Assembly (NCBI RefSeq): GCF_024139115.2
Contig: NC_085141.1
Location: 406,745,612 to 406,809,611, forward strand
DNA from: Armigeres subalbatus
Taxonomy: Eukaryota > Arthropoda > Insecta > Diptera > Culicidae
Direction: 5' to 3'
DNA: 64,000 nt
The position numbers and the translations under genes are program-made. The notes below the pieces were generated by a model. It did not search any database. It saw only the letters and a list, made by a program, of their open reading frames with translations, and had not been told where the DNA came from. Of the stretch, positions 35,469-48,870 are shown one piece after another; within the stretch, counting starts at the first letter, position 1; each line of letters opens with the position of its first letter.

Positions 35469-35749
35469 CTTCTTCTTCTTCTTCTTATTGGCATAACATC
35501 CCCACACTGCGACAGAGCCGCCTCGCAGCTTAGTGTTCATTTAGCACTTCTACAGTTATAAAATGCGAGGTTTCTAAGCCAGGTTACCATTTTTGCATTC
35601 GTATATCACGAGGGTAGCACGATGATACTTTTATGCCCAGGGAAGTCGAGACAATTTCCAATCCAAAAATTGCCTAGACCGGCACCGGGAATCGAACCCA
35701 GCCACCCTCAGCATGGTCTTCCTTTGTAGCCGCGCGTTTTACCGCAAGG
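35469..35749 (-). mobile_element. tRNA-derived SINE, Feilai-like
   Basis: On the minus strand the element starts with a tRNA-like region holding a B-box GGTTCGATTCC (complement of GGAATCGAACC near 35690) and ends in an AAG repeat (TTC repeat at 35469-35486). AGGACCAT flanks both sides (35461-35468 and 35750-35757), the target duplication expected of retroposition. The GCCAATAAGAAG tail is what I recall for the Aedes Feilai SINE. Another copy is at 48057. Confidence 0.8.
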
Positions 35750-36179
35750 AGGACCATAATATATTTTTATATATGTTTTGAACCTTACAAAACATTAGGT
35801 ATTATTTATGTGCTTCAAAATATTATGAAGTCATGTAACTAAACTACTATTCTTATGTCGGTTTTTCACTACTCAAATGAGTTTAGGCCGATACAAATAT
35901 TTAAAAACAATTATGTCTCTTCCCCCTTGGATTTTAATGCCCAAAAATAATAATTTGAGGGTGCAACAATACAATTTTCGGAAAATATTGAGGATGTTTA
36001 AAACATTCTTCAACAAATCCGAGGTTTTTTTATTCCTTCCTTCTTGCTTTTCTCGTATACAAAGTTTACGTGAAGGCTATAGAATGACTCCAAAACTGAA
36101 CTTTTGATAGAAGAGGCCCGGAGACCCATAGTGTTATATACCTGTGCTCATGCACTTCTTCTAAAATTTCGGCCCCTAG

Positions 36180-38330
36180 CTTAGGCTAGTTCGCCGACTG
36201 TCTGGCTGAGATGCACTGCTACGTTGTCACGATTTCTCGGCGGTCGTGCTACAATCTTCTTAACTCGAATCCTCTTGACTCCCCCCGGTTCCGATGAAGG
36301 AAACTTCTGCACTGATGGTGCCCCAACTACCGGCGGCTATCGCAGGGGACGCTTTCGCGTATTGCGTCGACTTCGTCTTCGGGTTGCAGAGGTGGTCCGA
36401 GTTCCGGTGGTGGATGACGTCCGCACTGGCGGTGCCTTACATACCCGAAGCGCTTTCTTCTTCTTTCCTCAGTAGGTTGGCGGTTTGAGTGCAGAGGTCG
36501 GTCCGACGATTCCAGTTGGCAGCCGAGGCGACCCGAGGCCAAACACTGCTCACTGCGCTGGATTTTTCTCCGAGTCGACGCTTATTTGCTGGTCCCTTCG
36601 CCATCAACGCTGCAGCTGTATTTGCGTCACTACTCTGCTTACCATATTCCACGTATCTTCATCGTGATACATTCGCTCTGCGATGTTGTCCGCTCTTAGG
36701 GCAGATATTCTTTGTACGTGCTTCCGCAAACCTCGGACCTCCGATAAGCCGTGCTCTGGAGTCTCCTTTACGTTGATACACGTCGGACAGAATAGCGATG
36801 GCGAATGGCCACACCGGTCCAGATATTGGCGGAAACAGCTGTGCCCGGATAGTAACAGAGTGAGGTAAATGTTCACCTCTAATGCTCCCTGTTCACCCGC
36901 GTCGACACATTGGGGATGGGCCGGTGGGTCCACCTTCCATTATCTGCATTGTCCCACTCCTGCTGCTACTTCACCATAGAGTCAGTCTCATCGCCTTCCT
37001 CACATTTCTGGTATCTCTCCGTTGGTAGCAATCGATATCCTCTGCTTGGGTTATGCAGATTGGAATCATCCCAGCGATAACGCAAACCGCCCCCGATGAA
37101 ATGGTTCGGCACGCACTCGCACTCGCCATTAGACGAAACATACTATTCAACTTCCTGCGATTACGTTTCGTCTTGAGCGCAGCTTCCCAGGCTGGAACTC
37201 CGTACATCAGTATTGAGGATGATACGGTCGCTGGCTGGCGAACACGCAGTGGAATCGGACCTGGAGACCTTGAACGCTCATGGAAACTGGAGGAACATCG
37301 CCCAAGACCGACGATTATGGAGTTCTACAATATGAATAGGTGTATCGACGCTGTAGCCAACCAGGTATCCAGGTAGGTACGGTTTCGGTCCACCGACGTT
37401 CGGTATGATCCTTGGAAGCGCAGACCAGACCAGACCATTTACGCCGCCTTTTCGCAGGAATTATATACATGGGTGTTGAAATTCAACCGGTCGTCGATCA
37501 TCACTCCTAGGTGTCTCAAAGCTCAAAGCTAATCGACTTCTGTACCGAATTCGTTTTGTAAACTAGAATCTGGTTTTTGAACTAGCTCTTAAGGATTCTT
37601 CACAAATAGCCAGGGACCCGCATTCCATGTAGCGCTACCCAGCTAGCATTGTTAAACGCGTCAATCATTACTACTACGCAGAACCGGTTGCCGCACCTCT
37701 TCTCTTGGGTGCTTTCTCTGCAACTTCAACGACTGCCTTCATTGCATCCATCCATTGCCTTTTCGGAATCCGAACTGCTTCTCCGATAAGCCGATCTCGC
37801 CCTCCGTAAACAATGTCAGCCTATTAAGAACAATCCTTTCCAGAAGCTTCCCCAGTGTATCCAGCAGGCATATGGGCTTATACGATGCTCAGCTGGATTC
37901 CTCGGCGGTTTTTCTGATTTCGGCAACAACATCAGTTTCTGGATCTTCCACTTATCCGGAAAGTAGCCATCTGCTAGCCATTTCTGTAGCAGCATCCTGA
38001 ACAATTCTGGAAACGCCAGTATCGCAATTTTTAGAGTCACGTTTGGAATTCCATCCGGACCCGGAGCTTTCTTCATCTTCAGACCTTTCGCCACTGATGA
38101 CAGCTCGTCGTTGGAGACTTGCATACCTGCAATGGTGACTTGGTCTTCATCTTCGTAAGACGTACAATTATGTTGCGGGAAAAGTCCTTCGTCTTCCATC
38201 TTCGCGTAGTCCTTATCCCTCTCCGAGTCGTCGGTAGCCGTGTTCCGTACCGCATTGCTTGGTGATTGCTATTGAGATCCAGATCACTATCCAGATCATG
38301 TTTCTCACCAGCGACAGACTGCAAAACGTC
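36180..38330 (-). pseudogene. Decayed R1-clade LINE (reverse transcriptase and C-terminal region)
   Basis: Read on the minus strand, the reverse transcriptase begins near 38199 with KAPGPDGIPN and FPDKWK, then continues in broken frames. Around 37207-36971 comes the post-palm region with YGVPAWEAALKTK, and at 36933-36604 the cysteine-containing C-terminus with CPTC. This is the pattern of R1-clade LINEs. Stops and frameshifts lie every one or two hundred bases, so no working protein can be made. The 5' part (ORF1, endonuclease) is absent. Confidence 0.8.
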
Positions 38331-38747
38331 ACGTCAATGATGGACTCCCTGCTGTCTCTGCAAAATGTTAACTCTGAAGCAATTCCAAGGGATCCTAGAG
38401 CTATTTTTAGAAGAATTTTTAAGATTAATCTTTTCTTGAGGCATTAAGAGGAAAATATAAGCCTGATTTTTTCAAGAAGAAATTGATTGATTGTCTTGCC
38501 TTGCTCATTTTTGGAAATTTTATGTTCTAGAACTAGAATCCACAAGAAATTATTGTTGATTCTAATTCCTTCGATTCCGCATGTGACAAAACTGGGATAG
38601 ATCCATACTGAACGGGTGTAACAGCTTCCTAGTTCTCCCTCTAATAAAACAAACATAAAAATTAGCTGATTTCTTGTTTAAATCCGCTAATAAGTTCCTC
38701 CAACCGGGAAAAAACGGCTGTCTCACTTCTTGAATAAGGAATAGGTA

Positions 38748-39659
38748 GGGGAGACTGGGTAGACTTGATCCCCTTTTCTGATTTCCGATGTATCACAGCC
38801 AAGAAAGAATAAACATACGCAATTTCCACACAGACCTCTAAGAAATATAGTATTTAACTTTGCTGATGTATGACAGTCCTTAAATTATTGTTGTTTTTGA
38901 TACACAATCGATTTTTTGGAGTGCTGTCAAAAATCAACTTTAAAAATATTCGGGGGAAATTGATCCCTCTCCAAGAACTTGCTTTGATAAAATTAGAAAG
39001 GTGCCCTCAGGTTTTTTAAATATTTTTCCCTCAAAATACGCGGAATTTTCGAATTGCTGTGCGTATACGTGAACGATTTTTGTTATTGAATTTGACAGCA
39101 CATGCAATTTTAAAATTTGGGGAGACTTGATCCCCTTTTTATGATATCTACGTAATAAATATTTTTTCCTGACAACCCTTCATCAAATCTGTCAAATTTA
39201 CAAAAAAATAGAAGCCTGAGAATAGATTTATATTTTTTTGAATTTTTTCGCCAAATTTTTGTATGGGTGACTAATGGGGGATCAAGTGTCCCCATATTGA
39301 GGCAATAACTTCAAATCCAAATATCCTAAAACTTTGATGGAATGTTAACATTTTCATCAGTACAGATCATTAAGCATATTTATGGCTTTGTGCTGTGAAA
39401 AAATGAAAGCATTTGGTCATTGTTATGAAAAGTTGTTCAAATTTTGCTTGGCCAATAAAAAAATCTTTAGGAAGGTCAAAACATACAAACCGCCCTGCAG
39501 AATAAATAAGGTTGTCAATCCAAAAAATAACTCACTACATAAAGGTCATTTGTCTAGAGGAACAATACTAAAAAATACGCTAGAACAAAACTACTTTAGT
39601 CTTCGATAAAATAGGGGGTGATCAAGTCTCCCCGGGGATCAAGTCTACCCACCTTCCCC
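38748..39659. mobile_element. TA-flanked element with GGTAGACTTGATCCCC ends
   Basis: The left end GGGGAGACTGGGTAGACTTG and the right end are inverted repeats with few mismatches; TA flanks both (38746-38747, 39660-39661). GGGGAGACTTGATCCCC-like motifs recur inside near 39118 and 39275, likely binding sites. It is 0.91 kb and carries no transposase. Tc1/mariner-like by its TA duplication. Confidence 0.8.
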
Positions 39660-39680
39660 TATAGGGTGAGTACACAAAAA

Positions 39681-39935
39681 CTCGGGTACTTATTCAAAAG
39701 GACGTATGTGATTTTGTAAACAAAGATTCAAACGTCGATTAGTCCGATCTGATAGCCCTCCCACGCAAACCATAACCATAGACAGATAGGGGGAGGCTTC
39801 GGCTACCTGTTGATGGTGTTGGTTTGCGCCTGAGAGTTTGCGTGTGGTGGGAGTGCCATCAGATCGGATCGGACTAATCGACATTTGAATCTTTGTTTAC
39901 GAAATCACATACGTCTTTTTGAATAAGTACCCGAG
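39681..39935. mobile_element. MITE with about 73-bp inverted ends
   Basis: CTCGGGTACTTATTCAAAAG at 39681 is matched by its complement ending at 39935, and the match continues for about 70 bases, through TTTGTAAACAAAGATTCAAA. Short runs of A flank both sides. A similar end sequence (ACATACGCCGTTTTG..AAGTACCCGA) lies alone near 4487-4515. Confidence 0.8.
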
Positions 39936-40299
39936 AAAAATGTGAGACACACTTTTTTGTACTTATCCTTATCCCCTTTGACCTTTCGAAGCCCAGTAGG
40001 ACTCAATAAAATTCGTAACGGCCTTATTAGATTTCAGTTTAGTTTTAAAACAATTAAGGATGTTTTTGGCAGCACTCTATTCCGCTCCCAGCTTTTGAAT
40101 TATTATTCCCATATAAATTGGATTTGTGAGCTTTGACATCAAGAGCTACTCTCTATTAAATGATATAACTTGTAGTCTGATTCACTGATTAGCCTATAAA
40201 AGGACATAAGCATGATAATATACTGTCAGGGATCGCATATATGTTCCATGCGAGTAGGAAACCCAGCAAAGAGTAGACAAATAAGCTTCTATTAAGTTA

Positions 40300-42300
40300 A
40301 ACACATTAATACTGACATGGATGCTTTTCGAATGACAGGAATGGAATTCTCCGTGTAAAATCAGAGCTCGGATCGGAGTCGCTCAAACTTGGTCCGGCAC
40401 TCAGCGGCCTTTGAAGAGAAAGGTAGCGCCCAGCTCTCTCCCGCACCGTTCTAGAGGCGATATTTCGATTTTTCCGACCCGTTCGGCAGAAAGTTAAAGC
40501 TACGGGCCAAGTAATGATGGCACTACCGCGATCGAACCGTGTGTAGCGTAGGTATACAGAAGCAAAAAGCAAACACGAGAGAATAGCGAACAAAACGGTA
40601 GTGGCCGCGCCGCCAGCAGAATCACATATCGCGGAAGACGGGGAGACGACATCTGACCGCTGCATCCCACCAGTGCCAGTGCAGCAGTCGGTAGAAAAGT
40701 CAAAAGAGTTTGACGTTTTTCATTTGAGAAGTTATCGCCGGAGTGTGGGGTCCTTAGCTGCTACTTAATTTCGAACGGGTTCGAACCCGGAATCTGAACG
40801 ATTCTCAAATCTCAGTGGAAGAATGAAGTTCTGGGTGGTGAAAAATGACAGATGAAGCAGAAACCAGTTAGTGACCAGCATCTCTGCACAGAAGAAAAAT
40901 GTAGGTGTGTTCCGCGAGACGACGACGACAACGAACGGAAGACGCAGGATAAAACGGGGATTATACGCTTTAAATTGCAGGAAATCCCAGCAGGAACCAA
41001 CGAGATGAAGAAATTGCGTTGAAAAGTAGGTTGGTTTCGTTTCGTTCCGGAAGCTGTGTTCTTCTAGCGGTGAAGGAAGCGAACCGGATTGCGACGGTGA
41101 CGGGGTGAAAAGTTTATTACGATTGATTTTTCGCTTCCGGTTTGTTCGGGTGGGGAGGGTCGCGTCCGTCAATGTGACATTGCAAGGAGTGGAGTAATTT
41201 CATTCTTCGGTTCGTGGTTGCTGGTACAGACAGTCAGTCGTAGCGGAAACAGGATTGAATCGGGCGCAGTGCCTGAAGTTTGAAAGTTCCTATGGTTTGT
41301 AGGATGCTTTAAATTATAAATCACTACCGAGACCTGATGATCATGATACTGCATCTGACGAAAAACGATTGTCTGGAAATAAATTTGTACACATAGCATA
41401 GCATGTATAGAATGGTGAAACAGTTTTAATAAAACTAAATTACTGTATCTTTTTATCAGTCTATGATGACTTAATAAGAATTTATAGTACATACATTTGT
41501 TTTGTAGTTTGAAATATATTATTAAGAAGTGGTTCTACCGTTAGGTGACATGCTATCAAGTTTTTTTTTTTGTGCTTAAGTGATATAATATGATTGCAAT
41601 AAGATAGTCTGACTCTTACTAATTTAACTAAAAAATTGTGACTTTTCCTTAAACTCCTAGCTGTACGAGCATGTTTCTTCGAAGTGTACAAATTTTCTTT
41701 TAGTCTGGTACTGATGAGACACAGTGAAACAGCAACACACCGTCATCGTCATTGCCATCGTTGATAGCAAAAACAGCAACGATAACAACAAAAACAACGA
41801 TAGTAGCATTGGCTAACAGTGTAGCTGCTTCGCGTATATCAGCGTGAGAATGAAGTGCGCCTTGTGTAGGTATCTGTGCACGTCTTTCGTGTCCATGTGT
41901 GTGCACGGTGTGTCTTATGCCAAGGAATAAAAAGAATGAGAAGTGCCCCCCTCTGTCGGGTATGCATCCCTTCTCTGCCGTTGGGGGACGGAGCACATAG
42001 TGCCATATTCATCTCACACCGGAAGGAAGGTGCAGATCGTATCTGGGTTACGTTACAGAATAAGATGAAAACGGTGAAAAATAGGTAAGGAGTTGGCTGA
42101 CATAGGATCAAAGTGCTTCCCTTCAAGGGGAACCTAGATACGGAACTTGCAGTGCGGAAGACAAGTGCGCGAAGGCTCGGTGAAGTTGCTGTTGGAGTGG
42201 TCTTACGCGGGAAATTGCATAGATGCCAGTAAAATAGAAGGTACAAGTTTTAAATTGTTTGCTTTTTCTGCATTTTAAGAATATGTTTGCAGCTGTGTCG
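40300..42300. promoter_or_regulatory. CpG-richer non-coding tract, possible alternative first exons
   Basis: Base composition is clearly less AT-rich than the surroundings in 40340-41280 and 41700-42260. The texture resembles mosquito 5' untranslated regions (GTGAAAAATGACAG, GACGACGACGACAACG). Consensus-like donors occur at GAAAA|GTAGGT (about 41026) and ATAG|GTAAGG (about 42085). No conserved protein frame was seen on either strand. It could be untranslated or regulatory sequence of a neighbouring gene. Confidence 0.3.
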
Positions 42301-42839
42301 TCTGCTGTCGCTATTTTTATTTTCCCGTACACTAAGTGTATGTGACTCCACAATTATACTTTATAGAATTATGCAATTATACTTTCATCGAGAAAAAGTT
42401 TGCGTTCAACGAAGGGATCACATACTTTTAGGCCTATTGAAGACAAGCGTTTGCCGTTAAAGAAAATTTAAATTCTATAACATTCCCAAACGATTTATAA
42501 AAACCTTGATCTCACTTGATCAGATGAAGTTTGCTTTTTTCATACAACTGCCCCCTACTCTAATAGATACACTATGCCTTTGCTCGCAAGACTAACTGGA
42601 GCTCCCGATTGTGTTTCTATATTAGATACTATAGTAATAATCTCTAACAGTAAACTATAGGCCTAATGCCATTCACGCCTTCGACAACGAATGACATGAA
42701 CGTTCACTTCTTTCTGATTGGTATTCCCAGAAACAAAAATAGGTTCTAAATGAAACATCAAACGTATGCTTAAAACAGTAATTTAATCAACTTGAAAAAG
42801 ATGTGCTTCTCTATTAACTTAAATTCCAATTGTTTTTGA

Positions 42840-43140
42840 AGAAGGAGTCAGCTACTCTTTTGCCTTATTATTAAAAAATGCGTAAAATACGCAGAAGGAA
42901 AATTTTCGGGCAAATGCATATTTAAAAAAAGTATCTTCGACTCGTTTTCCTTAATTTGGGCAAATGTGTGATTTGAGAAAGGCGTCATCTACACTAATGC
43001 CTGATTCAGTCATTTGTTTTTTTTTGCGAGCAAATGCATATTTCAAACGTAATGTGTGTGAACGGGTCATCTACTCGTTTACCTTATTCCGGAAAAATTT
43101 GTGCTTTTCAAAGCACATATAGCTTTATAAAGCATCTCTT
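42840..43140. repeat. Imperfect tandem repeat, about 65-bp period
   Basis: Four rough copies of a unit containing TCATCTACTCGTTTGCCT-like and GCAAATGCATATTT-like segments. A shorter relative is at 49200-49345 (GCATCATCAACGCTTTTGC). Confidence 0.55.
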
Positions 43141-43329
43141 GCATTATCACAAGAGATAAAACTTTCTTTAGATAAACACGTTTGCACAGTATGATGACCG
43201 CATTTCATGTTAATTTACTTAATTAAGGTAATTACCTTAGGGGCTGTCCTTAGACAGAGTGTTTATTACCTGGAAAAACCAGGGAATTTTTGACACAATC
43301 AGGGAAATTTCAATACCCGATAATCAATA

Positions 43330-46300
43330 CAGTCCCTTCCCGATTTTGGCAACACGACCGGATTTTAATGTTGCCAAAATGGGGATGTTGTTTAAAACGG
43401 GAAAAAAATTCATACAAAATTTTTTTTGTTTGCATGATTGAAGCTAAATACTTAGAATATGTACTACAAAGTATGTAGAGTGTGTTTAAGTGATGCACGT
43501 GCACCATAATTGTCATTTTGCGTTATTATTCATAACTTGGAGATTTAGCTCAAACAAAATTGAAACAAACTCAAGAATTGTAATCAAACGATAATGTAAC
43601 TAATTAGTCAATTTCATATTACAATTTTGATAATAAATAATATTTAAAATTAACAATAGCGTCGGCCATGTCCTTACAAAAAAAAAAAAGTAGTGATAAA
43701 AAAACGTTTCTATAGTAGTCCATTGAAGTGCTGACTTCAATCTGACATCTCATATGAATTTTAGTCCACCGAAAATACTTGTTTTTATCATAATTCACTA
43801 TATAAATCAAATGATCCGACGGATACAAGATGACTAAATGTGCTACAAATTTCGGATTCTTATATAATGGGAATTGATGGAGGCTAACTTTCTTGTGGTC
43901 GGTGTGATTAAGAGTAAAGTGCTGTGCACAATTTTCGCTGACAACGAACGCAAGACATAAGACGTTCCATTGTTTTAGAAAATCGGTCAAGCGTATCCAA
44001 TGTAGTGTGAGTATGGGTTAACTACACTAGACTCACTAAAACCAAATCCCTTTGCACTAGTCGGTCTCCTAGCACTCAAGTCAGGAATATTTCAGGCGGC
44101 AATGATAGATCCATGAGCACTATGTGCACGTCGCACTACAAGTGATAGTGTGGCCTAGTGGAAGCTGGAAGACCATTTGCGGCATGCCACCTCTGACACT
44201 CGATAGCAGTCAACCTACTGGTGCTCGCTGCAGGTCATCGCACTACAGTTCTCCATGCACTACTTTCATTATTATAACTTGGAAAAGATGGAAGAATCCT
44301 ACATCAGACTAAAGAGGGTAGTAGCAGACAAAGTAGGCTCAAGAGAAGACAACGGCTTTTCGACAAAATCGAGGTGGTTGAATAATTCGTGTACTTGGGC
44401 TCACTTGACCTCCGCTAACGATGTCAGCAGACAAATTCGGAGACGCGACGTGGCAGGAAAGCATACGTACGAGATCTGGACAATGTTTGTGGAGGACCAA
44501 CGTGCACCTGGAGTAAACATGGTTCTCTACAACGATTCGACAGGTACAAGAAGGCGAGGTGTGGAGCGATCAAGGTGGATCGATCAGGTGGAAGACGATT
44601 TGCGGACCCTCCGTAGACTGCGTGATGCGTGACTGGTAACGTGGACGGAGACGACTGTTATGTACCGCAGAGGCCACTCCGGCCTTAGGCTGAATAAATA
44701 ATAATAAAACCACATGTACCGCATACTCGCCTATCGAAGCAGATAGAATTACACCAGCGATCTCATGGGAACTTCACAGGAGGTAGTCCACTTCTGATAC
44801 TTCGCCATCACAAAAAGAACACTAGAGAGCAGGCATCGGAAGTGTGAGTGAGCATTGGTCTATTGAAATCGTAACATCCATAGCCAATGAGTGAACTGCC
44901 TCACTCAGATGGATGCCAAACAACGAGTAGGAGCGATCGTTGCTGTGATAAACAATGAACAGCACCGTCTAACAAGCCAAAACATGGTGAGGTATCCATG
45001 TAAGCAACGATTTTTGCAATCGTACCCCCTAGCTCTAGTACAGTGAAATCAAACAATCAAACCACATCATGTGTTCTCCTTTATTCACCCTTCTTTCAAG
45101 GTGATAAGATAGTCGAGAGAAAGTACCAACGCCTCCCATTCAGTGTACTAGAGTTCCAGACTCATAGAGGTCTTCATTTTTAGAATGCTTGAATGGCTTC
45201 TTTTATCAGCGTACCGGAACGACGCTCCCCGAGCAGCAACCATGTTGCACAAAGGTTTCTGTGATCCATATGCAACCGAATTTAGTCACATAAGAGTTGC
45301 TGCCACCAAATAGGACTAGATTGTGCTGCTAGGGTCATTGTTGTGTTACCAAGTGATTCGTTTCACGCAATCGGCTTCCATTGGTGAGCGTTGAAGATCA
45401 TTAAACGGTGAATCATCGAACGTTCAATTTCAAAGATCTTAGGAAGCTCATAACTTGCCCCGCGGCAGAGCCTCAAGTAGGCTTAGATTAACCCGATTTT
45501 TTCTCTTGATCTGATTTAAGTCAATAATGCCTGCTCGAGAGCCTTACGGTTACATGTTACCAAACTCTTACCATTACTGTTGAACTATTGGCAAACATGC
45601 TGGAATCAAAAGGCTCGTTATGCAATTGACACATCAGGAAAATGGAAAAGCCAACAGTGTTCTGATATTAATCGCTAGACAAATTTGCGTAAATTTTAAA
45701 CAATCAGACTCTTTGAAATAAAATTGTTGCTGATAATGATAAAATGACAGTTTACCGGCTGATACCAGAAAAGAGGCGCGTAATGAGCAAAACGACTTGA
45801 TGGCTAGACAGTGCATTTAGAAAATCGAATGTGCCAATCACTAGCAATTAAACCTACGGGGGTTGCTTGTTCCTGGTATCGGTTGCATTATGATGTAAAC
45901 AGCGGGCTTCGCTTAATAGGTGTTGTACTATGTACAACGGTGTTAGTCAGCTTATCGACGACAAAATCAGTGAGATGCCAAAACATACGACACTCTACGC
46001 TGGGCTGGTTAGATTGGGGTAGTGTGAATAGGAACATGGAAAACGTGAATAAAAAGAGCAGAAAAGTTTCAATAGACATTGTTTGCAATGAGCGGTAATA
46101 CTAGTGGTGATTCATTAGTTCAGTGAAAGTGCCTACTATTCGTACAGAGCCCATAATACGCATATAAACCTTAATGACAATCACTTTTGGTTTTGTTTAT
46201 CCTTTTACATATTAATAAAAAGGTTTTAGCTCTAAAAAGTAATTAAAAAAATATTTTCGAGGTTGTTGCCAAAATCGGGAAGAAAATGTTGCCAAAAACG

Positions 46301-46359
46301 GGTGTTGCCAAAATCGGGGGTAGACAAAAACGGGTGTTGCCAAAATCGGGATGGGACTG
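43330..46359. mobile_element. Tc1/mariner-like element of 3.0 kb with CCCGATTTTGGCAACA ends
   Basis: The left end CAGTCCCTTCCCGATTTTGG and the right end are inverted repeats with one mismatch over the first 25 bases, flanked by TA (43328-43329, 46360-46361). TTGCCAAAA-CGGG is repeated four times at the right end (46266-46350). It contains an RTE fragment at 44.1-44.7 kb and no transposase that I can recognise. Confidence 0.8.
44100..44705 (+). pseudogene. RTE-type LINE, 3' end fragment
   Basis: The frame 44255-44632 ends with the C-terminal pattern of RTE-like elements (GTRRRGVERSRWIDQVEDDL, preceded by ISWTYLGSL-like remnants), with an internal deletion between about 44490 and 44545. The tail AGGCCACTCCGGCCTTAGGC followed by AATAATAATAA is the typical 3' end of these mosquito elements. 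Only the 3' tip remains. Confidence 0.7.
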
Positions 46360-47190
46360 TACCGCCAAATGTGGTATGCTCCAAGTAATTGCTACAAAGC
46401 TCTTGTAATTAACATTGTAATCAAGTTTCAATTAGTTCGGTACAAGCTTGTATAATAAATTTACCACTGTATGGAAAAAAATGAGGTAAATTCTTCAAAG
46501 TTATATGTTGTTTAATATTGGCCCATTCTCACCACTGATAGGGGTGACATTGGGCCAAACACAATAAAGATCAAGCGGTGACGATGCAACGATTCAATCG
46601 TTCATTAAAAATAATTGCCTACATTACGGCTCTTACCAACTATGTAAGGCAAATCAATCGAAGCTTTGGCCCAATCTCACCCCATTTTTAGCGTGCATTG
46701 CTCGTTGCTACGAAAAACCAGAACCGCTATATAAATATTCATAAAATTCATTACAGATTATCCTAACATGATAACCAGGTATCCATCGATCTAAAACTAG
46801 TTATATAATAGATTTGTGGGGTAATACTGACACTATTTTAATACGGGTTCATCCGATCAATAGTTTTACATTCAAATTTCAAGCATTATAGTACGAGCAC
46901 AATTAGTTCTTGGAATTTGTTTTGTGAGTTCCTAGACGTGAATTTTACTATCATTTTGAACCGTTTGAAGTTTTCATAAAAATTCGTAACAGTTTCTGAG
47001 ATATTAGGAGTTGAAACATTTTCGTTTTTGGCCCAATCTTACCCCCTAGGCCCAATTTCACACCGAACGACGGTACATTTCAAAAGATAAAAATAATCCA
47101 CAACTTTGAATAAAGGTATACCAATCAAATCATACAATTAGAAATGAATTGAACATTTAAGGGTCGTTGTTTCGATCAATTTTCGTAGAA
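46360..47190. repeat. Sequence with repeated GGCCCAATCTCACCCC motifs
   Basis: GGCCCAWTCTCACC-like motifs occur near 46519, 46671, 47031 and 47050, in an otherwise AT-rich stretch. A degenerate transposon is likely, but its ends are unclear. No gene. Confidence 0.45.
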
Positions 47191-47770
47191 ATCTTTGGAG
47201 GATGTTCCAAAGGAATCACTAAAGGAGTTTACATAGGAATTATAGGCGTAATTTTCTAAAATATTCCTGGAGAAATTAACAAGATGAGTGCTGGAGGAAT
47301 TAAAAAAAAATCAGGAGGAATTCCCGAATGGATTTTTAAGGAACTCCCAAAAGAGAACTGGAGGAGAATTTTGAACAAAACAAAAATAAAGGAATTTGTG
47401 AAGGGTTTTTGCTACAGGAAGTTTTGAAACAATTCTCGAAGGTATTCCTAAAGAATATTTCCATTGATTTAAAAAGGTATTCTCGAAAAGAATCCGAAAA
47501 GAATTTACAAAAAAAAGTCCTCAGAGGGATTCCAGAATATATTTCCCAATCAATTTCTGATAGATTTTTACAGAAATTCACTAGGTTCGAAGAAATTTGG
47601 ATAAATGAACGTCTAGTAATGTCCAAAGAAGCTACTGGAGAAATTTTCAAAGAAATATCTGGAACACCTTCCTTAATAAATTCCAGAAATAATTTCTGGA
47701 GAAATTCCTGGAGGAATTTATAATTATTTCCAAAGGAATTTGTATAGGAATTTTTCAAGGAATCTCTAAA
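47190..47770. repeat. Degenerate tandem repeat, GGAATTTC type
   Basis: About twenty imperfect units built on AAAGGAATTTC/TGGAGGAATT. Open frames through it on both strands (minus 47336-47758, plus 47409-47723) are by-products of the repeat and should not be called genes. Confidence 0.65.
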
Positions 47771-48056
47771 GCAAATATCTGAATGAGTTCATCGTGTTTG
47801 AGAATCGAAATCTCGATTCGTAGCGATTCGATTTGGCTAAAATTTTACTAGGGCACCTGTTTTCCACCTGAATTTTCGATTTTTGAGTGAATTGAAAGAC
47901 CTCCGAATCTGTAAATAATTATAAAGACACCACTTTTTATATGGTGCTCCATACAACAGTCCTGTCTTTTATAACTATTTCCAACAGAAACGCTTATAAG
48001 TAGAATATATGCATAAATGTAACTTTCATTGAATAAAAATTCCATTCATTTTAGGT

Positions 48057-48330
48057 TCTTCTTCTTCTTCTTCTTATTGGCATTACATCGCTACACTGGG
48101 ACAGAGGCGCCTCGCAGCTTAGTGTTCATTGAGCACTTCCACAGTTACCATTTTTGCCAGGTTACCATTTTTGCATACGTATATCATGAGGCTGGATGAT
48201 ACTTTTATGCCCAAGGAAGTCGAGATAATTTCCAATCCGAAAATTGCCTAGACCGGCACCGGGAATCGAACCCAGCCACCCTCAGCATGGTCTTGCATTA
48301 TAACCGCGCGTCTTACCGCACGGTCTGCTG
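48057..48330 (-). mobile_element. tRNA-derived SINE, second Feilai-like copy
   Basis: Same structure and orientation as 35469-35749: B-box complement GGAATCGAACC near 48265, CCTCGCAGCTTAGTGTTC, and a TTC repeat at the left end (AAG tail on the minus strand). Compared with the first copy it lacks part of the middle near 48140-48160. Flanking duplication not clear. Confidence 0.75.
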
Positions 48331-48589
48331 AAAAAAATCAGCCCAATCAAATCGGTAAGAATCGAGATATTGACCTCTCAACATGGCCATTTTGTTTGGA
48401 AACCGAGCTTGTCTTTATACTTTTTCTCACCAGTGTATGCTTCTAAAAGCTTAGCTTGGCCGTTTATTGTCCATCATGTTGTAGTGCATGTTTAGGTTTC
48501 AGCACCATCGGTACGGTACTTTGGTCCAAACAAACTAGATGTTGGCCACGCGAACGGGAGCGACATTAGCAATCTCATAGATTGTATTT

Positions 48590-48870
48590 CCGAACGAATT
48601 TCTGAAGGAGTTTTCAAAGGAATTCCTTTAAACTTTTCCGAGAAAATTGCTAAAGGGATTTCTAAAGGAACTGGTAGAGGAATTTACAAAGGAATTCCCA
48701 AATAATTTTCTGAAGAAATGAGTAAGAAGTTCTGAAAGAATTACCGGAGAAATTCCCAAACAAATTTTCGGAACAATTTCTAGAGAAGTTTTCTGAAATT
48801 TCTCTGAAGAAATTATTGAATTAAAATCCAAAGGAATTCCTAATGAAATTTTCGAAAGGAGTCTAAAATA
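48590..48870. repeat. Degenerate tandem repeat, GGAATTTC type
   Basis: Same family of units as 47190-47770, separated from it by the SINE and unrelated sequence. Confidence 0.6.

Noticed and set aside
40765..41172. 135-residue minus-strand open frame
   Set aside because: No recognisable domain, in a CpG-rich tract that looks untranslated.
41839..42246. 135-residue minus-strand open frame
   Set aside because: Low similarity to anything known to me; overlaps candidate untranslated sequence with a plus-strand donor.
47336..47758. Overlapping open frames of 140 and 104 residues on opposite strands
   Set aside because: Both are made by the degenerate GGAATTTC repeat; composition is repetitive and no domain is visible.
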